64,000 bases of DNA from JAJYSO01 sp964495935 (GTDB lineage Bacteria; Bacteroidota; Bacteroidia; Flavobacteriales; Flavobacteriaceae). Within the stretch, counting starts at the first letter, position 1, and each line of letters begins with the position of its first letter. The stretch spans positions 1 through 64,000 of the forward strand of contig CAZBXQ010000008.1 in NCBI GenBank assembly GCA_964495935.1. Reading direction: 5' to 3'. The notes beneath the pieces were generated by a model that was not told the origin of the DNA, made no database searches, and worked only from the letters and a program-made list of their open reading frames with translations. Positions 36,144 through 42,371 of the stretch are shown here, in pieces. The position numbers and the translations under genes are program-made.

Positions 36144-37316
36144 ATGAATACAATTACACGAAAGATCAGGTTAGTTATTGATGATCGGGAACAGGATGTT
36201 AAATCAGTGTTTCAAAAACTATATAATTGGCAGGAGGTGGTTTTCCGCAGTTATAATTTTGTGGCTACCCACCAATACATTCTGGAAAACCTAAAAGAGT
36301 TTTTTTACTTTCAGGATTTGGGGAAATTGTTACTTGTGAAACGATCCGATAAAGTTCCAGAGGGTGTTCTAAACACAAGTAGGATGAACACTACTTACCA
36401 AGTTTTGTCTAAGAAGTTCAAGGGGGACATTCCAATGGATATTCTAAGCAATGTGAACAATCGTTTGGTATCTACTTTTAACAAAGAAAGAGTGGAGTAT
36501 TTTGCTGGAAAACGCAGTTTGCGAACCTATAAAAGAATGGTACCTATGCCTTTTTCAAAAAAGTTGCTTGATAAGATAACGATCGAAGATGGACAGTATT
36601 ATTTTACTTTTTTTGGGATAACCTTTAAACTTTTTTTTGGTAGGGACTTGAGCGGGAATCAGTTGATAGTTGATAGAGCTTTGGAGGGGGAATATAAATT
36701 CTGTGGTAGTAGTGTACAATTGGATGGTACAAATATCTTCTTACTTTGTACGGTGCAGATTCCAACTAAAGATAATCTTGTCGATCCGAAAAAAGAGGCG
36801 CTCATAAAGTTGGACTTTAATGCACCAATAAAATTCATTGATAAACAGGGATATAAGGAAATAGGAAGTAAAGAGGGATATCTCCATCGACGCCTTGCAA
36901 TAAAGGGAGCTTTGCACCGGTTGCAAAAAGGGTTAATAGAAACAAAAGGCGGTAAAGGTCGAGCTAAGAAACTGCAAGCGCTTGATCGCTTTAAGAAAAA
37001 GGAGCACAACTATGTCGCTACGGCTTTACATAAGTATTCAAGACAAGTGATAGACCTTTGTATAAAGAAAGGTATCGGCACACTTCATATAAGTGGTCAA
37101 GAACAAGAAATGAAGGCCTTGTCTGCCAGAATAAAGGAAATTAAAACAGATAAAAGTTTGTCCCGGGCGGAAAAATATGAGCTTATCGAGAGAAGTAAGT
37201 TTGTGATCCCCAATTGGTCATATTACGGCCTAATGGATAAGCTTAAATATAAAGCTAAAATGGCTGGTATAGATGTTGATTTCGTGAAAGAAGAGACTTC
37301 TGATGACAGTAAATAA
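36144..37316 (+). CDS. Compact Cas12f / type V-U-like protein, predicted nuclease-dead
   Basis: A 390-residue protein like the small type V effectors. Residues 1-125 are a helical recognition part; 130-205 look like the wedge domain (MPFSKKLL, YYFTFFGITFKLFFGRD, EYKFCGSSVQLDG). RuvC follows: EALIKLDFNAPIKF carries the RuvC-I Asp (D224), then GGKGRAKKLQALDRFKKKEH (bridge-helix-like), and PNWSYYGLMDKLKYKAKMAG near 356-375. The RuvC-II segment reads TLHISGQ, with Ser317 where Glu is expected. The protein stops at VKEETSDDSK, just before where the zinc finger and RuvC-III Asp normally lie. It should bind guide RNA and DNA but not cut. It lies between arrays 2 and 3, and no cas1/cas2 is near. Confidence 0.85.
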   Translation: MNTITRKIRLVIDDREQDVKSVFQKLYNWQEVVFRSYNFVATHQYILENLKEFFYFQDLGKLLLVKRSDKVPEGVLNTSRMNTTYQVLSKKFKGDIPMDILSNVNNRLVSTFNKERVEYFAGKRSLRTYKRMVPMPFSKKLLDKITIEDGQYYFTFFGITFKLFFGRDLSGNQLIVDRALEGEYKFCGSSVQLDGTNIFLLCTVQIPTKDNLVDPKKEALIKLDFNAPIKFIDKQGYKEIGSKEGYLHRRLAIKGALHRLQKGLIETKGGKGRAKKLQALDRFKKKEHNYVATALHKYSRQVIDLCIKKGIGTLHISGQEQEMKALSARIKEIKTDKSLSRAEKYELIERSKFVIPNWSYYGLMDKLKYKAKMAGIDVDFVKEETSDDSK

Positions 37317-37390
37317 CAAAATAAGTGGGGCGGTTGAGCGTCCTTGGGTTGAGGGGAGACCACTCGACAAATCTTCCAAAGTGAAGTGAG
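37312..37390 (+). ncRNA. Conserved 79-base guide-RNA scaffold, copy 3
   Basis: Begins at the stop codon of the Cas12f-like gene (TAA at 37314-37316), so it is that gene's 3' untranslated end. It differs from copies 1 and 2 at three places in hairpin H3: stem CTTC (37373-37376) pairs with GAAG (37383-37386) where the others have CTTT/GGAG, and one change is in the loop. Both stem changes keep pairing. TnpB genes have their omega RNA in the same place, overlapping the gene end. Confidence 0.78.
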
Positions 37391-37558
37391 GTTGGAAACG
37401 ACCACATTTTGGATGGTATTCTCAACCGCTATCACTTACTAACCACCGCAGTTAGTGTTGGAAACGACCACATTTTGGATGGTATTCTCAACTGAGGTGA
37501 CTCTTTAAAAGTGCTTCCAAGTGTTGGGAACGACCACATTTTGGATGGTATTCTCAAC
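37391..37558 (+). CRISPR. CRISPR-like array 3 (2 spacers)
   Basis: Repeats at 37391-37426, 37457-37492 and 37523-37558 with 30-base spacers at 37427 and 37493. Two repeats have GGAAACG, one has GGGAACG. After the last repeat, 37559-37588 shows TTTTTCTGGGGTTCTCTGA, perhaps a badly worn further repeat, and then a promoter block like the one that follows array 1. Confidence 0.9.
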
Positions 37559-37611
37559 CAGTGTATACTTTTTCTGGGGTTCTCTGATTATTCGAGGGAA
37601 TACAAATTTAA

Positions 37612-37643
37612 TTTGTATATAACAAATATAAAGTGTAAATTTA
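37612..37643 (+). promoter_or_regulatory. Promoter of the PH-domain gene, copy of the promoter at 35852
   Basis: TTTG at 37612-37615 and TAAATTTA at 37636-37643, 20 bases apart, followed by CAGTATATAA. The surrounding bases (TTCGAGGGAATACAA before, TTTACAGTATATAA after) are nearly the same as downstream of array 1. The unit array-tail + promoter has thus been duplicated. Confidence 0.65.
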
Positions 37644-37664
37644 CAGTATATAAAAGTAAAGGTT

Positions 37665-38156
37665 ATGATACGTTTCGAAACTACCCCGGTTGGTGATACA
37701 AGCCCCGTGAATGAGGTGCCTACTGACGTTATCTATGCAGCAAAAATACATTGGATATCTTATGTAAAACCAGTTATCGTTGGCGTTTTAGGCCTTCCCT
37801 TTATCTTATTAGTGGGTGTGTTTGGCCTTATGGGAATTGCCGTCTTACTTCTTGGACTTTACCTTTTTATCTACAAAGGTATTGGCAGGATTTTAGAACT
37901 AAAGAAAACAAGAATATTAGTCTCTCCTACACGATTGACCGTGATCACCGGTATTTTTACAAAAAATGTAGAGGATATTTCCTTGTATAAATCAAAAACA
38001 ATTTCGTTTCACAAATCGTTGTTAGGACAGCTACTCGATTTCGGACGATTTAGTTTGAGCACTGGCGAACATGGAAAAAGCCTTATCGTAAGTGCTCCTG
38101 AGCAGTTGAGGAGAGCGATTACCGCTCAGATTAATAATATGACATGGACTCATTAA
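37665..38156 (+). CDS. Bacterial PH-domain (YdbS-like) membrane protein
   Basis: A 163-residue protein. Two hydrophobic helices lie at about residues 37-55 and 57-73 (VIVGVLGLPFILLVGVFG). After it a bacterial PH domain: ILVSPTRLTVITGIFTKNVE, DISLYKSKTISFHKSLLGQL and LDFGRFSLSTGEHGKSLIV. Such proteins sit in the inner membrane; their role is mostly unknown. The promoter before it and the scaffold at its stop codon tie it to the guide-RNA locus, but no functional link can be shown from sequence. Confidence 0.83.
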   Translation: MIRFETTPVGDTSPVNEVPTDVIYAAKIHWISYVKPVIVGVLGLPFILLVGVFGLMGIAVLLLGLYLFIYKGIGRILELKKTRILVSPTRLTVITGIFTKNVEDISLYKSKTISFHKSLLGQLLDFGRFSLSTGEHGKSLIVSAPEQLRRAITAQINNMTWTH

Positions 38157-38234
38157 TAAATAAAATAAGTGGGGCGGTTGAGCGTCCTTGGGTTGAGGGG
38201 AGACCACTCGACAAATCTTTCAAAATGGAGTGAG
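38156..38234 (+). ncRNA. Conserved 79-base guide-RNA scaffold, copy 4
   Basis: Starts at the last base of the PH-domain gene's stop codon. Apart from its first few bases (AATAAATAAAATAAG instead of AATAACAAAATAAG) it is the same as copies 1 and 2. All three hairpins are kept. Confidence 0.75.
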
Positions 38235-38436
38235 GTTGGGAGCGACCACATTTTGGATGGTATTCTCAACATTTTGTCAGCGATGAACTAAATAATCTTG
38301 GTTGGGAGCGACCACATTTTGGATGGTATTCTCAACATGGCAATCTTTGTGATGGTTCTTATAACTGTTGGGAACGGCCATATTTTGGACGGTGTTCTCA
38401 ACTGTAAAAGCAAAGGAGTTGGAAACGACCACATTT
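38235..38436 (+). CRISPR. CRISPR-like array 4 (2 spacers and a cut-off end)
   Basis: Full repeats at 38235-38270, 38301-38336 and 38367-38402 with 30-base spacers at 38271 and 38337. Then only 15 bases of spacer (38403-38417) and the first 19 bases of a fourth repeat (38418-38436, GTTGGAAACGACCACATTT), after which the sequence changes to the upstream region of the HigA-like gene. The array was cut by a deletion or by recombination. Confidence 0.9.
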
Positions 38437-38481
38437 AAACGAATAAATGAAGACACGAGAAAACATTAAAAAACACGTAAA

Positions 38482-38778
38482 ATGACACCATTGAAAGAAC
38501 AAGATGATAGCAAAATGCATCCGGGTGAGATCCTCAGAAGGGAACTAATTGAGCCAAGGATGTTAACTATCACTCAGGTTGCTAAACACTTGGCGGTGTC
38601 CTACGTTACGATATCTAAAATAGTGAATGGAAGGAGCAATATTACTCCCAATATGGCTATCCGTATTGCTTATGTATTTGGCAGCAATCCTGAATATTGG
38701 CTATCCTTGCAACAGGAATACGATCTCAAGAATGCTCAAAATGAATTTAAGGATTACAATAAACTAACGAAGATTTGA
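38482..38778 (+). CDS. HigA-like antitoxin / XRE regulator without visible toxin
   Basis: A 98-residue protein of the HigA/VapI group: MHPGEILRRELIEPRMLTIT, the helix-turn-helix QVAKHLAVSYVTISKIVNGR, and NPEYWLSLQQEYDLKNA. In HigBA modules the toxin gene lies just upstream; here that place is taken by the truncated array 4, so the antitoxin appears orphaned. It could repress its own promoter, which would include the partial repeat at 38418-38436. Confidence 0.85.
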   Translation: MTPLKEQDDSKMHPGEILRRELIEPRMLTITQVAKHLAVSYVTISKIVNGRSNITPNMAIRIAYVFGSNPEYWLSLQQEYDLKNAQNEFKDYNKLTKI

Positions 38779-38823
38779 ACACTAAAGAATATAAATTTTA
38801 CCACAACAATAAATATTAATATC

Positions 38824-39420
38824 ATGAAGAAGTATGTTTTTTTCTGCATTGGACTTTTTTTCTTCTCCTTTTGTGGAGCTCAGGAAATTGATTCTACAAG
38901 AGTTACAACGGTTAAGTCCATTGAGAACGGCCAAAATCAGTTATTGGTAAACAGTACCGTCGCATTAAAGAAAGGTGACAAATTACAGATTTGGATTCCC
39001 GCTGGTAGAGAGGATTTTATATTTGTCAAAAGGGTTAAGAAAGGTCTTGGAACAGGATTATTGAAAGGGGCGGTCGGTGCCATTGGTACCGGTGCGGCGG
39101 CCGTCGGTATGGGAACGAGTAACGTAAATACGGCCATTGGGGCGATAAAAGTTGCGGATAAAGCTTCTTCCGTTGCCTACGGTATAGAAACGGTTGAGCA
39201 AATTCAAAATCTACCTATGTCCAAAAAGGCTAAAAAGATTGCGGGCAAGAACATGGTTATCACTGATTGGGATATGGATGATAATGGCTGGTGGGTAAAC
39301 GGTAAAATAGACAAGAAACCTTACCGAGTTCTCTTGCAGGAAGCAGTGCCCGCAGGGGAAGTCAAGCTAATTGATACCTCATTGGAATCGCATGTAACCA
39401 ACGTATCAAGCGAGGAATAG
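38824..39420 (+). CDS. Exported protein of unknown function
   Basis: A 198-residue protein with a signal peptide (MKKYVFFCIGLFFFSFCGAQ, cleavage after CGA). Residues 75-105 are Gly/Ala-rich (GLLKGAVGAIGTGAAAVGMG), possibly a membrane-inserting or flexible stretch. The end has ITDWDMDDNGWWVNG and no catalytic motif. No family recognised. Confidence 0.65.
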   Translation: MKKYVFFCIGLFFFSFCGAQEIDSTRVTTVKSIENGQNQLLVNSTVALKKGDKLQIWIPAGREDFIFVKRVKKGLGTGLLKGAVGAIGTGAAAVGMGTSNVNTAIGAIKVADKASSVAYGIETVEQIQNLPMSKKAKKIAGKNMVITDWDMDDNGWWVNGKIDKKPYRVLLQEAVPAGEVKLIDTSLESHVTNVSSEE

Positions 39421-39457
39421 AAAAACCCTCCTTTAGGAGTAAATTAAACTTTCACAA

Positions 39458-40243
39458 ATGGAAATATTCAATGCCAAGCAACGGCGCCTTGAGGAAATAA
39501 TTCTAAAAAATAATGATAGGTTACTACCGCTAAGCGCCTTGTATCATTCCGAAATACAGAACCTTGGAAAACGCTGGGCGTTTTACTCAGGTCAAATTGA
39601 AGGGAATACCTATACTTATGTAGAGACCGAGGCTCTGTTAACTGATGGAATTACATCCACAAAGAGATATGAAGATGCGAAGCAACTAAAGAACCTGTAT
39701 AATACCTTTATCGGGGTTCTCGAGACCATTAAGGCTGAAGGCAAGATTTTGATTGATGATAATCTGATCTTTAGATTGCATTCTCAATTGACTGAGAGTT
39801 TAATCTCCGACGAGGACAGGGGGCGCTTTAGGCACAGGGCCGTGGCCATTACCGGTACATCGTATAAGCCACCAAAAGATCCTATAGAGATTGGGCAAAA
39901 ATTTTCCCAGATTTTATTCGAGCAGGAAAAGATTGAATCCCCTTTACAGCGTTCTTTATTTTTGCACCTCAATATGGCACGTCTCCAACCTTTTATTGAT
40001 GGGAATAAGCGAACAGGCAGAATTCTGGGCGCTATCGTTTTGATGAATGCCAATATCCTTCCCATTTATGGTGATACTGGCGAGGATATTATAGAATACA
40101 GGAAAGGTATTATAGACTTCTATGAGACTGGGAACTATGCAACCTATGCCGATTATTTCCTAAGAAAAAAGCTGGAACAACTACAAGAGATGACTTCTGA
40201 GATACTATTGCCCGAGGATAGAGGCTTTAGAAGAAGGAGGTAA
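39458..40243 (+). CDS. Fic family protein with altered active site
   Basis: A 261-residue single-domain Fic protein. The active loop reads RLQPFIDGNKRTGR: the catalytic His of HPFxxGN is Gln here, while the GN and the Arg remain. The inhibitory motif is present as YSGQIEGNTY (S-x3-E-G). Without His, normal AMP transfer should be lost; it may be inactive, act as an antitoxin-like partner or use other chemistry. It lies in the accessory genes next to the guide-RNA locus. Confidence 0.83.
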   Translation: MEIFNAKQRRLEEIILKNNDRLLPLSALYHSEIQNLGKRWAFYSGQIEGNTYTYVETEALLTDGITSTKRYEDAKQLKNLYNTFIGVLETIKAEGKILIDDNLIFRLHSQLTESLISDEDRGRFRHRAVAITGTSYKPPKDPIEIGQKFSQILFEQEKIESPLQRSLFLHLNMARLQPFIDGNKRTGRILGAIVLMNANILPIYGDTGEDIIEYRKGIIDFYETGNYATYADYFLRKKLEQLQEMTSEILLPEDRGFRRRR

Positions 40244-40271
40244 TGAAATCTTTGTAATGAATGCTTACATA

Positions 40272-40310
40272 AATTAATCCCCTTTTACTTTGCGTCAAAG
40301 GGGATTAATT
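40272..40310. terminator. Bidirectional terminator between convergent genes
   Basis: A 14-base-pair perfect stem: 40272-40285 (AATTAATCCCCTTT) with 40297-40310 (AAAGGGGATTAATT), loop 11 bases. It lies between the Fic gene and the convergent HTH gene and overlaps the latter's last codons. A/T-rich flanks serve both directions. Confidence 0.8.
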
Positions 40311-40512
40311 TTATAGACAGTTTCAATGCTTCACAAATTTTTAGAAAATTTTTGACCGGCATGTCGTTCTCTCCATCAAAGTACCTTTTTAATTGAGACT
40401 GGTCTATTCCGGTCATTTTCCAAAGCCGATATTTTGAGATATTGGACTCTTCCATCCTTTCAGAAAAGGCGGCGATAATAGTCTTGGTATTTCTTATTTT
40501 GTGATTGGCCAT
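40285..40512 (-). CDS. Small XRE-type HTH protein
   Basis: A 75-residue regulator starting MANHKIRNTKTIIAAFSERM; an upstream Met (40542) would add ten residues. The helix-turn-helix is KYRLWKMTGIDQSQLKRYFD, followed by MPVKNFLKICEALKLSIKL. It has no dimerisation tail. It may control the neighbouring accessory genes. Confidence 0.75.
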   Translation of the reverse strand: MANHKIRNTKTIIAAFSERMEESNISKYRLWKMTGIDQSQLKRYFDGENDMPVKNFLKICEALKLSIKLIPFDAK

Positions 40513-40685
40513 GGTATTTTGTTTTGGTGTGAATATGACCATAATTATTCTATTTTAAAAAGGCAGGGAAGGATTTGATACCTACAAATTCACTTTATTT
40601 CCGCTTCATTTATATTAGCGGCTGTTAGCGTCTCTATTCCGCCACCTGCCTTAAATTGTTTTAAATCCTTAATTAATTTTTGGTT

Positions 40686-40913
40686 CTACAGGCCGTAATG
40701 TATTTGAAAACGCACCTTTTGAGGATTATATCCCAGGTCTTTCAGGTCCATTACAAGTTTATCCAATGTTTGTCCGGTCAGCTCCATTGCTTGTTCTTGA
40801 ACATCATCAGGTGGGAAATCATCTCCGTGGCCTTTTCTTACGTGGGTCATAAAGCTTTCATGGATAGCCCCGAACATTTTACACTTTCTCGTTCTGTAAA
40901 TCAGTTTTGACAT
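40686..40913 (-). CDS. Small hypothetical protein
   Basis: A 75-residue basic protein with MELTGQTLDKLVMDLKDLGY in the middle. No motif recognised. It belongs to a minus-strand series of accessory genes (40686-43585). Confidence 0.55.
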   Translation of the reverse strand: MSKLIYRTRKCKMFGAIHESFMTHVRKGHGDDFPPDDVQEQAMELTGQTLDKLVMDLKDLGYNPQKVRFQIHYGL

Positions 40914-40941
40914 ATCAATGTTTTAATTGGTTATTTAAAAA

Positions 40942-41070
40942 TTATTTTACTTCTTTGCTGCCACATTCGGGGCATTGGAAACCCCACCAACGAGCGTCAA
41001 AAACATGTCCGCAGCGTAAACATGTTCGCCAAACTTCATGATTAAAGCTTTGTAATATCTTCTTAATCAT
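40942..41070 (-). CDS. Tiny zinc-ribbon protein
   Basis: A 42-residue protein, MIKKILQSFNHEVWRTCLRC and on. Two Cys pairs (TCLRCGH and QCPECGS) 16 residues apart form a clear zinc ribbon. Its start overlaps the end of the next gene upstream (41063) by eight bases, so the two are coupled. It may bind nucleic acid or a protein partner. Confidence 0.65.
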   Translation of the reverse strand: MIKKILQSFNHEVWRTCLRCGHVFDARWWGFQCPECGSKEVK

Positions 41071-41764
41071 TTCTAATATTTTCTTCCTGTTCCCAACGGT
41101 CCTCAAGGAGCGGAACGGACATGGTTAATCCTTTTATATCATGTTCAACTTTATAATCAATTCCTGCATTAAAACTTTCAAAAAATGCCGGACGACCGTC
41201 ATCATCGCAAACAACAAGATCTTGCAGCGTCCAAGTTTTCTGTTTGTTATCCATATCCTCAACCGAATGCACTTTTACGATCACATACCTTCTCACATCC
41301 GATGAGCCCACAGAATTTGGGGTTGCTGAAGATGTTTTCTTTGATTCACGAGAAACCTTTAAGAGGGAGTAGTATTGTTTAATAACATTCTCAAGATCAT
41401 TTAGCTCACCTCTGACAAAATCGAACCCCATAAAGTTCCTTGTAATTGGGCTCAGGAAACCCAGTTTAGTATTTCGAATCTCAGCCAATTTTAGTGCTTC
41501 ATTTTGATATACTTTATAATTTTGAAGATAGTTAATATTATATGGTGCCGTATTAATTCGCCGTAATAGGGGACTATTCATTAAGAGATGGGCTTTATAT
41601 TCTCGTAAGTTAATAGAGGAGTAGATCTTAGAGAGACTGCTCTCGTCCTCAATACAGTTCCTTACAACTGAGTACAGATGGTCGGCCACCCGGAACTCAA
41701 AAAAATGATGCGACAGAGCTCCAAGCCCGTTTCTTGTATTCGTATTTACCTGAAATTTTTTCAT
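41063..41764 (-). CDS. Hypothetical protein of the accessory cluster
   Basis: A 233-residue soluble protein. RRYVIVKVHSVEDMDNKQKT and DLVVCDDDGRPAFFESFNAG form a beta-rich C-terminal part; the N-terminal half is helical. No known motif. It lies 22 bases downstream of the gene at 41787, on the same strand. Confidence 0.65.
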   Translation of the reverse strand: MKKFQVNTNTRNGLGALSHHFFEFRVADHLYSVVRNCIEDESSLSKIYSSINLREYKAHLLMNSPLLRRINTAPYNINYLQNYKVYQNEALKLAEIRNTKLGFLSPITRNFMGFDFVRGELNDLENVIKQYYSLLKVSRESKKTSSATPNSVGSSDVRRYVIVKVHSVEDMDNKQKTWTLQDLVVCDDDGRPAFFESFNAGIDYKVEHDIKGLTMSVPLLEDRWEQEENIRND

Positions 41765-41786
41765 TTTATTCTATTTTCTTTTATTT

Positions 41787-42359
41787 TTAATATCGAAGAT
41801 CTGTCCAGTGGATTATCTTTCCGGAAAAGTCTTTGTCGAAGAAGTTAAAGAATGCCTCAACAGAAGGGAAACCATCGTTAATTGCCAATCGATCTACTTG
41901 TTCAGATCTTAATTGTTTGCCATCGATCAGAACACTATATATTCTATATGTACAATCGTTTTCTAAGGCAGAGTATTGAATCAAAGATTTAGAGCTATTT
42001 GTATAATTGAATATTTCAATCTTCTGCACACTCTTAACCCTTAAAACAGGTGCAAACTGAAATCTATCTTTTGTTCGGTTGTTGATAACGAAATGTATTT
42101 TATTTCCAGCCTTCCAACGGTCGTGAATATCTTCTCGAATCGTCGTAAGCTTAGGCACTTCTATAAAATCTACCGGTTCTACCCATCCATGTATGTTCTT
42201 CTCACAGGCATATAGGTACTCAAGCGCCTCATTTGAAGGCATATTAAGTAATTCTTCATTCAAGAGTAATCCTGCCCATATTTTCTCGACAAAATGAGTC
42301 GGTTTACCTGCCAGCGCATTCATCTGGGTGGACCACTTTGTACTAAATGATAAGTTCAT
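41787..42359 (-). CDS. Hypothetical protein of the accessory cluster
   Basis: A 190-residue protein, with IHFVINNRTKDRFQFAPVLR in the middle and FNFFDKDFSGKIIHWTDLRY at the end. No signal peptide and no known motif. The end resembles ASCH-like 'W-DLRY' tails in general shape only; I do not make a family call. Confidence 0.6.
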   Translation of the reverse strand: MNLSFSTKWSTQMNALAGKPTHFVEKIWAGLLLNEELLNMPSNEALEYLYACEKNIHGWVEPVDFIEVPKLTTIREDIHDRWKAGNKIHFVINNRTKDRFQFAPVLRVKSVQKIEIFNYTNSSKSLIQYSALENDCTYRIYSVLIDGKQLRSEQVDRLAINDGFPSVEAFFNFFDKDFSGKIIHWTDLRY

Positions 42360-42371
42360 GTTGTTCTATTA

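Noticed and set aside
36144..37316. Active IS605/IS607-type TnpB transposon protein
   Set aside because: No tnpA, no transposon ends, and the RuvC-II Glu and RuvC-III region are missing.
35525..38436. Integron-like cassette array, because each gene is followed by a similar structured element
   Set aside because: The elements are followed by regularly spaced 36-base repeats with unique 30-base spacers, there is no integron integrase, and the elements are nearly identical in sequence, unlike attC sites.
35525..38436. A standard, complete CRISPR-Cas locus
   Set aside because: No cas1, cas2 or active effector is present, the arrays are very short and split into four units, and each carries its own scaffold.
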